Source of the DNA: Pandoraea aquatica
Lineage (GTDB): Bacteria > Pseudomonadota > Gammaproteobacteria > Burkholderiales > Burkholderiaceae
Length of the DNA: 64,000 nt
NCBI RefSeq assembly: GCF_902459565.1
Contig: NZ_CABPSN010000010.1
Coordinates: 1-64,000, forward strand
Direction: 5' to 3'
In this document: one piece after another, positions 29,048 through 37,642 of the stretch
Layout of the letters: the number at the start of each line of letters is the position of its first letter
Position numbering within the stretch: position 1 is the first letter of the stretch
Notes under the pieces: model-generated
Databases searched by the model: none
What the model saw: the letters and a program-made list of their open reading frames with translations, nothing else
What the model was told of the DNA's origin: nothing
Translations under genes and position numbers: made by a program

Positions 29048-30598
29048 ATGAGTACCCCATCGCCCTTGTTAGCGGCCGTCGATCTCGGCTCGAACAGTTT
29101 TCGCCTGATCATCGGCCGCGTGGAGGAGACTTCCGCCGGCACTCAGATCTATCAGGTCGATGCGCTGCGCGAGCCGGTGCGACTCGCTGCTGGCCTGAAC
29201 GCTGAGAAGTATCTCGATCATCCGTCGCAGCAACGCGGCTGGGACGTGCTCAAGCGCTTTGGCGAGCGCCTGCGGGGCTTTCATCCCGATCAGGTGCGTG
29301 CGGTGGCCACCAACACGTTGCGCGTGGCCAAGAATGCGCAAGACTTTCTGGGCGAAGCGCAGCGCGCGCTCGGATTCCCCATCGAAGTGATTGCCGGACG
29401 CGAAGAAGCGCGTCTGATTTATGCGGGCGCGGCGCATTCGGTGCCGACGTGCCCGGGCAATCGTCTCGTGGTGGACATTGGCGGCGGCTCGACCGAATTC
29501 ATCATCGGTCAGGATTACGAGCCGCTGATCATGGAGAGTCTCTATATCGGTTGTGTGAGCCACAGCCGTCAGTTCTTCCCCAGCGGTAACGTCGACGAGT
29601 ATGCGATGAAGCAGGCCGAGCTGGCCGCTCGCCGCGAAATCCAGATCATTTCGTCGGCTTTTCGCGAAGCGGGCTGGTCGCAGGCCATCGGCTCGTCGGG
29701 CACGGCGCGGGCGCTGGCCGAGTTGCTCGAAGCCAATGGCTTCAACGACGGTGGCGTGCATGGCCTCACGCGCGGCGGGCTGGAGCGTCTGAAGCGTGCG
29801 CTCATCAAGGCCGAGAACGCCAACCGTCTCAAGCTGGCGGGCCTCAAGCAGGATCGCATTCCGGTGCTGCCGGGCGGCCTGTCGATCATGCTGTCCGTCT
29901 TCAACGAACTCGAAGTCGACCATATGGAGACGACGGACGCCGCGCTGCGTCTGGGCGTGATGTACGACTTGCTGGGCCGAACACAGCATCAGGACATGCG
30001 CGCCGTGACCGTCGAGCAGTTCGTACGCCGTTACGGCGTAGATCGTGCGCAGGCGGAGCGGGTGGGGCGTCTGGCCGTGTCGCTGTACCGTCAGTTGCCG
30101 GTCGATTTCGACGACGCCGACGTCGTTGATGGCGACGTTTCCGATGACGCGCCGGAGGACGGACGCGAGGAAGGCGAAGCGCTGCTCAACTGGGCGTCGT
30201 CGCTGCACGAGATGGGCCTGTCGATCTCGCACAGCGCCTATCACAAGCATTCGGCCTACATCGGCAGCAACGCGGACATGCCGGGCTTCTCGCGCCCGGA
30301 TCAGGCGCGACTGGCCGAGCTACTGCTGGGGCACGTCGGCAAGCTGGGCAAGCTGGCGTCGCAGGCGCAGCAGGTCGACTGGCAATTGTTGTTCTGTCTG
30401 CGCCTCGCGGTACTGTTCTGTCGCCGCCGCACCGACGCGCTGCCGGAGAGTATCGACGTCGAACGTCTCGGCGACGGTTTCCAGGTCTCGGTGCCACGCA
30501 CGTGGATCGAAGCCAATCCGCTGACCGATTACAGCCTGCAGCGCGAAGCGCAGGAGTGGGAGAAGATCGGGATGCGCTACAAGGTGGTGTACGCCTGA
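29048..30598 (+). CDS. ppx: Exopolyphosphatase (Ppx/GppA family)
   Basis: 516 residues. Removes terminal phosphate from polyphosphate (GppA members also hydrolyse pppGpp). Phosphate 1 motif AAVDLGSNSFRLIIGR at the N-terminus, the phosphate 2 motif VVDIGGGSTEFIIG and IGSSGTARALAELLE identify the ASKHA ATPase-like fold; the C-terminal helical HD-like region follows (SLHEMGLSISHSAYHKHSAY). It is divergent from ppk1 across a region filled with PhoB-like repeats, so synthesis and degradation of polyphosphate would respond to the same signal. Confidence 0.94.
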   Translation: MSTPSPLLAAVDLGSNSFRLIIGRVEETSAGTQIYQVDALREPVRLAAGLNAEKYLDHPSQQRGWDVLKRFGERLRGFHPDQVRAVATNTLRVAKNAQDFLGEAQRALGFPIEVIAGREEARLIYAGAAHSVPTCPGNRLVVDIGGGSTEFIIGQDYEPLIMESLYIGCVSHSRQFFPSGNVDEYAMKQAELAARREIQIISSAFREAGWSQAIGSSGTARALAELLEANGFNDGGVHGLTRGGLERLKRALIKAENANRLKLAGLKQDRIPVLPGGLSIMLSVFNELEVDHMETTDAALRLGVMYDLLGRTQHQDMRAVTVEQFVRRYGVDRAQAERVGRLAVSLYRQLPVDFDDADVVDGDVSDDAPEDGREEGEALLNWASSLHEMGLSISHSAYHKHSAYIGSNADMPGFSRPDQARLAELLLGHVGKLGKLASQAQQVDWQLLFCLRLAVLFCRRRTDALPESIDVERLGDGFQVSVPRTWIEANPLTDYSLQREAQEWEKIGMRYKVVYA

Positions 30599-30640
30599 CA
30601 CCTGCGGCGCGCCCGGTTCGGGGTGCGTAGGAAGGACAGC

Positions 30641-30676
30641 CAACAAAAAGCCCGGCTTTTGCCGGGCTTTTTGTTG
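30641..30676. terminator. Bidirectional intrinsic terminator after ppx
   Basis: A perfect 16-bp stem (30641-30656/30661-30676) built on AAAAAGCCCGGC with a TTTT loop and five T after the GC core on both strands; it serves ppx and the convergent olsB-like gene. Confidence 0.92.
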
Positions 30677-30729
30677 TCCCTCAGCGTATTGAACGGGGAC
30701 GGAATACTTGGGGGAGAGATCGGTGCCGG

Positions 30730-31557
30730 TCAGGCTTGTTGGAGTTTGCTGACGAGTTCCGGTCCGAGGAAGTGACGCGCGTAACGCGGGTTCATGTCGG
30801 ACAGGCGGAACAGTGTGAGAAAGTCTGCGGTGTTGAAGTCAGGATCCCAGGCCGGAGCGCCGCAGATGCGGGCGCCAAGGCGCAGGTAGCCTTTGACGAG
30901 GGCGGGCGGCTCGACGTCGAGGGTCGATTGCAGCTCGTCCACCGGCAGGGCGATACGGGGCACGGCGTGGTACTCGGCCGGGGCCATCGAGGTGTCTTGC
31001 AGCTTGCGATAGAGGCTGGCGGCGTAGTGACCACCGTCGGCCATCGGCACGCTGGCGCAGCCGAGCATCGTTTCCAGGCCGTTGCGCAGCATGTACTCGG
31101 CCAGACCGCTCCACAGCGCCATGATGACAGCGCCATTGCGGTAGTCCGTGTGCACGCACGAGCGACCGGTTTCGAGCATCTTCGGGCGCAGGTGATCCAG
31201 GCGCGAGAGATCGAACTCTCCTTCGGAGTACAGACGGCCGAGGCGTTTGGCTTGCGAGGGGGGCAATACGCGATAGGTGCCGACGACCTTGAGCGAATCC
31301 TGATCGCGCACGATCAGGTGGTCGCAATATTGGTCGTATTCGTCGACGTCGAGGCCTGCGGGACCTTTGACCGACGCGCCCATTTCTTCGGCGAAGACCT
31401 GATATCTCAGGTGCTGCGCTTCACGAAGCTCGCTTTCGTCGCGTGCCCACGCCACAGCCAGATTCGGTTTGACAGGCGTTTCAGGGCGAGGAAGACGCCT
31501 CCGCGACGTAGGGGTCAGCGAAGAGAGCGGCATAGTGGGGTTCGGCAGGTCGCGCAT
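30730..31557 (-). CDS. olsB: OlsB-like ornithine N-acyltransferase (GNAT fold)
   Basis: 275 residues from ATG 31557. The OlsB/hemolysin-like GNAT domain is recognised by LREAQHLRYQVFAEEMGA, DEYDQYCDHLIVRD, VGTYRVLPPSQA, the substrate block MLETGRSCVHTDYRNG and LGCASVPMADGGHYAASLYR. OlsB transfers a 3-hydroxyacyl chain from ACP to ornithine, the first step of phosphorus-free ornithine lipid synthesis, which replaces phospholipid during phosphate starvation. The Pho box at 31630-31647 and its place beside ppk/ppx fit that role. An in-frame start at 31608 would lie at or upstream of the predicted transcript start, so I use 31557. Exact acyl acceptor is inferred. Confidence 0.82.
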   Translation of the reverse strand: MRDLPNPTMPLSSLTPTSRRRLPRPETPVKPNLAVAWARDESELREAQHLRYQVFAEEMGASVKGPAGLDVDEYDQYCDHLIVRDQDSLKVVGTYRVLPPSQAKRLGRLYSEGEFDLSRLDHLRPKMLETGRSCVHTDYRNGAVIMALWSGLAEYMLRNGLETMLGCASVPMADGGHYAASLYRKLQDTSMAPAEYHAVPRIALPVDELQSTLDVEPPALVKGYLRLGARICGAPAWDPDFNTADFLTLFRLSDMNPRYARHFLGPELVSKLQQA

Positions 31558-31629
31558 AAAAGCCCTTTTTGTGACGGTCGCGTTGCGACGTACTTTAAAA
31601 AGCATCAATGTCGATTCCGTGAACGGTAG

Positions 31630-31647
31630 GCGACAATTCTATGACAA
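31630..31647 (-). promoter_or_regulatory. Pho box for the olsB-like gene
   Basis: On the minus strand TTGTCAT, four bases AGAA, TTGTCGC at the exact 11-base PhoB repeat; the hexamer CGGAAT (31614-31619) ten bases downstream is a weak -10. Confidence 0.65.
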
Positions 31648-31786
31648 AACGTCCGTTGTCATGAGTCAGATCCCCTATACGACGCCTTACATCGTCCGAT
31701 TCACGGGCATTTCCGGGCATTGAGGGACAAGCGGGGGCGATTTCGTCGTCCCTCAAAAAATATCAGATCAGGTGTGAGATCGTGCG

Positions 31787-32281
31787 TCAGATGAGATCGG
31801 GATTGACCACGGCGCGCACGACCACCTGGCTTTCGTCTTCACGGCGACACGAGGCGAGCCACCAGATGCCGCCTTTCTTGATCGTCCAGTAGGCTTCCTG
31901 GCCGCTCAGCAGGAGTGCTGCGAGCTGGCCGAGGGCGGGTTGATGGCCGACGAGTACGGTGGTCTGTGCGGTGCCGGGCCAGTCGATGGCACCGAGCAGG
32001 GTGACGGCGTTTGCACCGGGCGCGAGATCGCGCACGACGCGCGGGGTGGGCGAGAGTGCCTGAGCGGTCTGGACGGCGCGTACGGCCGGGCTGGTGAGGA
32101 TGAGGGCGTCGTCGGGGAGGCGAGGGCGGAGCCACTGGGCGGCCTTTTCTGCCTGTTTGCGGCCCCGGTCGGTGAGTTCGCGGGCGAGATCGGCTTGTGC
32201 GCTGAGCGCGAGGGAGGCGGGCAGGTTTTCGGCGTCGGCGTGACGCCAGAGAATCAGGTTCATCGACACGGGTTCTGACAT
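31787..32281 (-). CDS. sixA: SixA-like histidine phosphatase
   Basis: 164 residues. A small branch-1 histidine phosphatase: the catalytic motif is LILWRHADAE (RHxD rather than the RHGE of phosphoglycerate mutases, as in SixA), with RGRKQAEKAAQWL, LTSPAVRAVQTA and the second catalytic histidine in TVLVGHQPALGQLAALL. SixA dephosphorylates phosphohistidine proteins such as ArcB or PtsN-system components. GGGAGG lies seven bases before the ATG at 32281. No operon partner; it sits left of the tRNA-Pro gene. Confidence 0.87.
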   Translation of the reverse strand: MSEPVSMNLILWRHADAENLPASLALSAQADLARELTDRGRKQAEKAAQWLRPRLPDDALILTSPAVRAVQTAQALSPTPRVVRDLAPGANAVTLLGAIDWPGTAQTTVLVGHQPALGQLAALLLSGQEAYWTIKKGGIWWLASCRREDESQVVVRAVVNPDLI

Positions 32282-32409
32282 GGTGAACCTCCCACTATGG
32301 CGGGTTTTCGTGGCGGCCGCGTGACTGCCATCGGCGCGAGGGTTGCGTAATGATTGTGCAGCCGATATCGTGAAAATGCCCGGATGATGACGAAAATCTG
32401 CGTGACGAT

Positions 32410-32438
32410 TTGACGTAACGCAAGGAAACCTCTAGAAT
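32410..32438 (+). promoter_or_regulatory. tRNA-Pro promoter
   Basis: TTGACG (32410-32415) and TAGAAT (32433-32438) with a 17-base spacer, ending 14 bases before the mature tRNA. Confidence 0.8.
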
Positions 32439-32452
32439 GCGTCCTCTTTCGT

Positions 32453-32529
32453 CGGAGCGTAGCGCAGCCTGGTAGCGCATCTGATTTGGGATCAGAGGGT
32501 CGTAGGTTCGAATCCTATCGCTCCGACCA
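32453..32529 (+). tRNA. tRNA-Pro(TGG)
   Basis: 77 bases with encoded CCA. Acceptor CGGAGCG pairs with CGCTCCG; anticodon stem TCTGA/TCAGA encloses the loop TTTGGGA, anticodon TGG at 32487-32489; the T arm has GGTTCGAATCC. A strong promoter precedes and a terminator follows. Confidence 0.97.
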
Positions 32530-32545
32530 GCAGGACAGAAAGATC

Positions 32546-32577
32546 AAGGGGTTAGCTTCGGCTAACCCCTTTTCTTT
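32546..32577 (+). terminator. Intrinsic terminator after tRNA-Pro
   Basis: GGGGTTAGC (32548-32556), TTCG loop, GCTAACCCC (32561-32569) followed by TTTTCTTTT. Confidence 0.92.
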
Positions 32578-32684
32578 TGGTGCGTCGCAATCGACCCAAC
32601 CCTCCAGTCCGGCTTGTTTTGATGACTATTGATAAGCATGCTGGAGTGCGCACTGACCCAGCCAATTCGACCCGGAGGAAAATC

Positions 32685-32972
32685 ATGATCAGTGCAGAAC
32701 TCGGGCGTTCGCTTGAGGACTACATCGCCGAACTGGTAGAGCAAGGCCGTTACGGCTCGAAGAGTGATGTGTTGCGTGAGGGCGTGCGTCTGATTCAGGA
32801 CCGTGAGTCGCAGCTTGCCGCGTTGGATGCGATGGTTGAGAGGGGCATTGCAGACGCCGCTGCGGGTAAGGGGCAACTGGCCGCCGATGTGTTCGACCGC
32901 CTTGAGATGAAGTATCAGGCGAAGGTGAACGACGAGGGACGATCGTTCACCTATTATCGGAAGCCATCGTAG
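32685..32972 (+). CDS. parD: ParD-type antitoxin (ribbon-helix-helix)
   Basis: 95 residues from ATG 32685, which has CGGAGGAAA just before it. The N-terminal RHH DNA-binding and dimerisation region reads LGRSLEDYIAELVEQGRYGSKSDVLREGVRLI, the classic ParD pattern. The C-terminal toxin-binding tail ends in RSFTYYRKPS. ParD neutralises ParE, a gyrase poison, and autorepresses its operon. No intact ParE follows; only a fragment in another frame is present (32942-33049), so this is an orphan antitoxin unless it pairs with a toxin elsewhere. Confidence 0.88.
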   Translation: MISAELGRSLEDYIAELVEQGRYGSKSDVLREGVRLIQDRESQLAALDAMVERGIADAAAGKGQLAADVFDRLEMKYQAKVNDEGRSFTYYRKPS

Positions 32973-33049
32973 ACATCGAGATCGTAGGTGACTACATCGC
33001 CCGTTTAGCCTTACAGCAGGAAACTGGCAGATTCTCTGAGCCGAGCTGA
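32942..33049 (+). pseudogene. ParE toxin remnant
   Basis: Reading the frame from 32942, which overlaps the end of parD, gives HLLSEAIVDIEIVGDYIAR, matching the N-terminal helix of ParE toxins (pattern LSPEA..DI..IGDYIAR). It continues LALQQETGRFSEPS and stops at 33049, about 35 codons out of the usual 95-100. No start codon lies in frame at the expected place. I read it as a decayed, probably inactive parE. Confidence 0.6.
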
Positions 33050-33071
33050 AGCGTCCGAATGCCGGATGGCC

Positions 33072-33647
33072 TCACTCGGCCGTACGCAAGGCGCCGGTGG
33101 TATCGGCCGAGCTTTCGGGTCTGCGCCGCACGGCGTAGCCGCTATGGGTGTCCGGGCCCCAATTGAGTCCAATCTTCCAACCGGTCTCGGAAACCACCGT
33201 TTTCGCCAACATCGCCGAGATCACCCCGCCGCTATACCCGGCGAACTTGAGTGGACGACCGTCGACGGCCCTGGCCATGAATAGCACCGGCCCACGAGGC
33301 ACCGATTGCTGGCAGCGAATGACCTCGCTGTCGCCCGGTTTCTCGCTGGCGCTGAAATTGTTGGCAATGCGGTCACCGGGATATCCGCAGTTCAGATAAA
33401 CGTAATCGACCGACGTTTCGCCGTTCGTCAGTCGCACGTTTGCCGACGCGATACCGTTGCTATCGCGATTGAATCGCAAGTCGATCTGCGTGAACTCGAA
33501 TGCCTTCGGCCCAGACTGTGCCACCACGTCGTAGGATCCCGAAAATCGGGCCAGTGTTTCCGGCGACGATGGCACGTTGGCGCAACCCGTCACCGCGAGC
33601 GCCAGTACGCAAACGGCAGCTCGTCCAGAATATCTGTTTGTTTTCAT
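33072..33647 (-). CDS. Hypothetical lipoprotein
   Basis: 191 residues. A lipoprotein signal peptide is clear: basic MKTNRYSGR, hydrophobic AAVCVLALAVTGC with Cys22 as the lipidation site. The mature part has two further cysteines (YLNCGYPGD and VIRCQQSVP) that could form a disulfide, and a beta-rich composition. I recognise no family. It shares direction and lipoprotein character with the gene at 33714-34286; the two may have arrived together next to the tRNA-Pro gene. Confidence 0.75.
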   Translation of the reverse strand: MKTNRYSGRAAVCVLALAVTGCANVPSSPETLARFSGSYDVVAQSGPKAFEFTQIDLRFNRDSNGIASANVRLTNGETSVDYVYLNCGYPGDRIANNFSASEKPGDSEVIRCQQSVPRGPVLFMARAVDGRPLKFAGYSGGVISAMLAKTVVSETGWKIGLNWGPDTHSGYAVRRRPESSADTTGALRTAE

Positions 33648-33713
33648 GAGGTATCAAGCGGGATATCGACCCACCCTGCGAACGATGATGCTAGGCCGGG
33701 CCGGCACCGTCGG

Positions 33714-34286
33714 CTATTTTCGGGTGTTGATGTAGATCGGCGAGTACGTCGAGTAATAGAGCGCGTTGGAGAAAATGACGCCGCGAATCGATTTCCCCTC
33801 CGGTACGCCCGAATCCTTGATGGATTCGAATGCCTGCTTTGTCTCTTTCTCCGGATTGGCTGTCGCTTCGTCGTTGAACACGGCCAAACCAAGCAGGCGC
33901 TTCTTCTCCGTCAATTGCACCTGACGCATACCGCCGAACGCCGTATAGGCCACCTGATCGACACCTTTGAGCGGAATCGTCATGAGGTTTTCGTATTTCG
34001 TGCCGAAGGCGTTCCACGATGCGACGTAGACCGTCTCGCGGGTCAATGCAAAAACGCAAGGCTTCTGCGATCCGACATTGTTTTCGGGTGTCGTGACAAA
34101 CACCTCGCAACGCCCGTGCTGGACGACGTCGCCCGTGACGGCAGGCATATCGTGTTTCAGCGTCTCGACAAATGCGGCACGGTCGTAATAGACCATGGCT
34201 CTGGCGACCGGTACGGGACTCGGCCCCGTACAGGCGGTTAAAGACGCGATGAATACCCCGCCAACAATCGTTCTAATGAGAAACAT
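33714..34286 (-). CDS. Hypothetical lipoprotein
   Basis: 190 residues from ATG 34286. MFLIRTIVGGVFIASLTAC is a lipobox signal with Cys19 as the predicted lipidation site; a Pro-rich linker follows. Mature residues include two cysteines and KGVDQVAYTAFGGMRQVQL, which hints at a beta domain. A frame extending to 34397 exists, but the signal peptide fixes the start at 34286. No family recognised. Confidence 0.72.
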   Translation of the reverse strand: MFLIRTIVGGVFIASLTACTGPSPVPVARAMVYYDRAAFVETLKHDMPAVTGDVVQHGRCEVFVTTPENNVGSQKPCVFALTRETVYVASWNAFGTKYENLMTIPLKGVDQVAYTAFGGMRQVQLTEKKRLLGLAVFNDEATANPEKETKQAFESIKDSGVPEGKSIRGVIFSNALYYSTYSPIYINTRK

Positions 34287-34483
34287 GGCTCGATTTTCCG
34301 TGGGAGTTGAGTGCTGCCTCACGTTATCGGCCGAATTAAGGAAAAGTTTAGGAGTTCGACGAGGTATCGATCGGATTTCGCCGCGCTGAATGCACAATGT
34401 TCTTTAAAAGTGCCGACGATGATAGGCGAACAATCTGTCAGCCAAGCCGTTCAATCTCCCATCGTCCGACGCGGCGAATCACG

Positions 34484-35287
34484 TCAGTCCGCAACGGGAT
34501 GCAACGGCAGCGGTTCGCTAAACGACGTTGGCGCGACGCGTCGACGGCGAAGCGACGCCAGGTGAGCCCCCATCGCGCTGGCAGCCGCCTGAGCGTCGCC
34601 AGCCGCAATGGCTTCGAGCACCGCCGAGTGCTCGTCCTGTGTGTGCGTGAGATCGCCCGGGGCGAGCAAGCGCAGCTTCCACAGTCGCGCCGATCGCTCG
34701 TGCAACGAGCGCATGATTTCCGTCAGCGCACTGTTCCCGGCCGCTTCGGCAATGATGGCGTGGAAATCGTGATCGATCTGCATGAACCGGTCGCGGTCAT
34801 CCGCACGACTCAACTCGCGCGACGCCTCGATGAGCGCTCGCATCCGGCTCAACTGCGCCTCGGTGCGTCGTTGAGCCGCCAATGCCGCAACATTGGCTTC
34901 CACGGCCCATCGCGCTTCGAGCAAATCCAAAATCTCGTCCATCGACTCGCGCCGAATCTGAAGCCCCTTGCGCGGAATGATGTCGATCAGTCCTTCAAGC
35001 TTCAGCCGCTGTATCGCGTGATGCACGGGAGAGCGGCTGAAGCCGATCAGCTCGCAAATCATCAGTTCGTTAAAGAACTGGCCAGGCCCGAACTCCAGCG
35101 AAAGAATCCGCCGTTTGATCTCGACATATGCCTGCTCCGCGAGCGACGCGCCCTTGGCGATCCGTCGAAGTGGCGACGGGGACGGGGCTGCGTTCGGTGC
35201 TTCGAGATCGATAGGACTCGGCTTGGGCATTTCTGACGGTATCTCCTTGCGCATCTTCTGAATCTTATGCATCTTCTGCACCCTCAC
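34484..35287 (-). CDS. GntR/FadR-family regulator of the adjacent catabolic cluster
   Basis: 267 residues at the longest start; ATG codons at 35254 and 35230 are also possible. The winged helix runs about 52-115 (AYVEIKRRILSLEFGPGQFF, then IGFSRSPVHHAIQRLKLEGLIDIIPRKG) and a C-terminal FCD domain follows with MQIDHDFHAIIAEAAGNSAL, typical of catabolic GntR repressors. It is divergent from the ABC transporter-enzyme cluster at 35799-43334 and is the obvious candidate to control it, with an aromatic or organic acid intermediate as inducer. Confidence 0.87.
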   Translation of the reverse strand: MRVQKMHKIQKMRKEIPSEMPKPSPIDLEAPNAAPSPSPLRRIAKGASLAEQAYVEIKRRILSLEFGPGQFFNELMICELIGFSRSPVHHAIQRLKLEGLIDIIPRKGLQIRRESMDEILDLLEARWAVEANVAALAAQRRTEAQLSRMRALIEASRELSRADDRDRFMQIDHDFHAIIAEAAGNSALTEIMRSLHERSARLWKLRLLAPGDLTHTQDEHSAVLEAIAAGDAQAAASAMGAHLASLRRRRVAPTSFSEPLPLHPVAD

Positions 35288-35798
35288 GCTGTTTCATGCC
35301 ACATGGGCGCACATCGTGTGGTGCAGGTGTTGGTGGCTCGTCGCTGAACATCGTCGTCGGCGCAATGCCAGACAGAAAGTGTGCGCGCTGGATGTCGGTG
35401 CCCGTGCGTCGAATCGTGGCAAGAACGCGCGCGTAAAGTGTCGCTTCCCGCGGCAACCACCACGAGCCATGCGCACGGCCGCGATGGGCCTCGCATTCTA
35501 CCCGAGCGCCAACGTACGCCCGATCCCGCGCTCGGTCCAATAACGCCCCGTAAACGGCAGCCGCCAGACAGCGCCGCATCACCAGCTCGGCGAAAAAACG
35601 ACGCCATCCCAGCAACTTCAGGACATCCATAAAACGGCTCCGATCGGAATATTTTTCCACTTGCGGATCTGTAACATATCACACAGTATGTCACAAACTA
35701 TATTACGCCTTATGAACAAATACAACTTCGCGCGGTGAGGGCTCGGCGGGAAGTTGGCTTGACCGCGTCATCCATGGATTTCTACTTAGGGGTCGGAA
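35288..35798. promoter_or_regulatory. Divergent regulator / ABC cluster control region
   Basis: 511 bases without a reliable gene. The best element is the inverted repeat GTAACATA (35671-35678), 8 bases, TATGTCAC (35687-35694), seven of eight positions symmetric, in an AT-rich stretch about 105 bases before the first transporter gene; it is a candidate GntR operator. The left 350 bases are GC-rich with open frames on both strands that I do not trust. Confidence 0.45.
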
Positions 35799-36830
35799 AT
35801 GGCAACGAACAGCAAGCGTCGGCAGGTCGTAAGAAGTCTCGGTGCTGTCGCCGCCGGGTGGGCGACCGGAGCGTGGCAGGTCGCGGGGGCGCAAGACCGG
35901 AGTCAGGGCGAGCTGACGTTGTCGCTCGATTTCACCGCGCTGGGCCGTCACACGCCGTGGTACGTCGCGCTGGGAAAGGGCTACTTCAAGCAGGCGGGAT
36001 TGAACGTCAAGATTGTGCCGGGGCAGGGCACTGCGCAAGCCATCCAGGCCCTTGAATCGGGCATCGCGCAGTTCGCGTTTTCAGACGTGGTGTCCCTCGC
36101 GCTGGCAAGAGCGCGTGGTGCCAGCAGCGCCAAGTTCGTCGCGATGAACTATCAGAGCGCTCCCTATGCGGTCTTCTCCCTCGCCCAAGGGGCGAATGTC
36201 ACCAAGCCCGAGCAACTCAACGGGCTGGAAATCGCCAGCGGCGCGGGGAGCTTTTCTCCCAAGGTGATTCAGGGATTCATGAAGCAGCACCGGTTGGACC
36301 CGGGCTCCGTCAAGTTCGTCAACGTCGATGGCGCGGCGCGCGTGGGCATGCTGCTCAGCAAGAAAGTGCCCTCCATCGAGAACTTCATCTTTACGCAGGT
36401 CGGGCTGGAGAAGGTGCTGCCCGGCGGGCAACTGAGCACTTTGCTGCTCGCCGATCACGGTCTTGAACTGTACGCAAATGGTTTGCTGGTCAAAGAGGAC
36501 ATGATCAAGTCCCGGCCCGACACCGTGCGCGGCTTCGTCAAGGCAGCCATGCAAGGCTGGCGCGACACGATGGCGGACCCGCAAGCGGCCAGCGAGATCA
36601 TGGCGAACTACGTGCCAGGCATCAATCGCGAAGTCGTCGTCGGCGAGATCAAGCTGCTGAGCGCGCTCGCACAAAGTGCCGATACCCGCAAATTCGGCAT
36701 GGGATGGATCGATGGGGGCCGAATGCAGCGTAGCGTCGATTTCATCGCGCAGAACATCGGCATCCCGGGGGCACCGCTTTCGGCAGCGTCGCTGTTCACG
36801 ACCGACTTCTTGCCTAAGGGGGCGGCATGA
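35799..36830 (+). CDS. ABC transporter substrate-binding protein, NMT1/SsuA-like
   Basis: 343 residues. N-terminal KRRQVVRSLGAVAAG resembles a twin-arginine signal, with cleavage near GAQDRS. The mature protein has the NitT/TauT-type periplasmic fold: GRHTPWYVALGKGYFKQAGLNVKI, the GQGTAQAIQALESGIAQF block and FSDVVSLALARARG. Proteins of this group bind sulfonates, nitrate, aromatic acids or thiamin precursors. Its stop overlaps the ATPase start by 4 bases (ATGA), so it opens a tightly coupled importer. Confidence 0.9.
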   Translation: MATNSKRRQVVRSLGAVAAGWATGAWQVAGAQDRSQGELTLSLDFTALGRHTPWYVALGKGYFKQAGLNVKIVPGQGTAQAIQALESGIAQFAFSDVVSLALARARGASSAKFVAMNYQSAPYAVFSLAQGANVTKPEQLNGLEIASGAGSFSPKVIQGFMKQHRLDPGSVKFVNVDGAARVGMLLSKKVPSIENFIFTQVGLEKVLPGGQLSTLLLADHGLELYANGLLVKEDMIKSRPDTVRGFVKAAMQGWRDTMADPQAASEIMANYVPGINREVVVGEIKLLSALAQSADTRKFGMGWIDGGRMQRSVDFIAQNIGIPGAPLSAASLFTTDFLPKGAA

Positions 36831-37642
36831 ACGCGCGGCTGGACACAAAGGGCATGGGCGGCATTACGCCAACCGAAGCCGTTTTCGCCGCTATCGAAGG
36901 CGTCAGCAAGATCTATCCGCCGCGAGGCAAGAGCGGCCAGACGGTCGCGCTCGAAGCTGTGGACTGCGCATTCGACGCGGGACAACTGGTGTCGCTGCTT
37001 GGGCCTAGCGGTTGCGGAAAGACGACGTTACTTCGGATCGTGGCCGGGTTGACCAAGCCCACGACGGGGACGGTCAAGATTCGTGGCAATGCGATCAGCG
37101 GCCCCCAACGTGACTTTGGCTTCGTATTTCAGAGCGCCAATCTCATGCCTTGGCGCAACGTGCTCGCCAACGTGCTGTTTCCGATGGAGATACTCGGCAA
37201 AGCCGATAAGGCCGCGAAGACCCGAGCACACGAGTTACTCACGCTGGTGGGGTTGGATGCGTTCACCAGCGCGCGCCCGCATGAGCTTTCCGGCGGCATG
37301 CAGCAACGGGTGGCATTGTGTCGCGCGTTGATCCATGCACCCCGGCTGTTACTGATGGATGAGCCGTTCGGTGCGCTGGACGATTTCACGCGCATGGAAA
37401 TGCACGACCTCCTGCTGTCCGTTCGCGAACACACGCGGGCCGCCGTCATGTTCGTCACGCACAGCATTTCCGAAGCGGTCTATCTATCCGACGAAGTCCT
37501 CGTATTCAGTAAGCGCCCGGCAAAAATCGCGGAACGCATCGCCATCGACTTCCCCTATCCCAGATCGCAGGCACTCCGGTTCACGCCGAAATTCACCGCT
37601 TACGAACATCAGGCCAGCACTGCACTCGGAGTCGTGAAATGA
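36827..37642 (+). CDS. ABC transporter ATPase, NitT/TauT type
   Basis: 271 residues. Walker A LLGPSGCGKTTLLR, Q-loop FVFQSANLMPWRNVLANV, signature ELSGGMQQRVALCRALI, Walker B LLLMDEPFGALDDFTR and switch His in MFVTHSISEAVYL are all present. The MPWR after the Q-loop is typical of the nitrate/sulfonate/taurine family. It overlaps both neighbours by 4 bases. Confidence 0.94.
   Translation: MNARLDTKGMGGITPTEAVFAAIEGVSKIYPPRGKSGQTVALEAVDCAFDAGQLVSLLGPSGCGKTTLLRIVAGLTKPTTGTVKIRGNAISGPQRDFGFVFQSANLMPWRNVLANVLFPMEILGKADKAAKTRAHELLTLVGLDAFTSARPHELSGGMQQRVALCRALIHAPRLLLMDEPFGALDDFTRMEMHDLLLSVREHTRAAVMFVTHSISEAVYLSDEVLVFSKRPAKIAERIAIDFPYPRSQALRFTPKFTAYEHQASTALGVVK

Noticed and set aside
35265-35660. 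131-codon minus-strand frame between the GntR regulator and the importer
   Set aside because: It has no clear ribosome site, overlaps the regulator start, and shows no domain; the region is better explained as control DNA, though a real small gene cannot be fully excluded.
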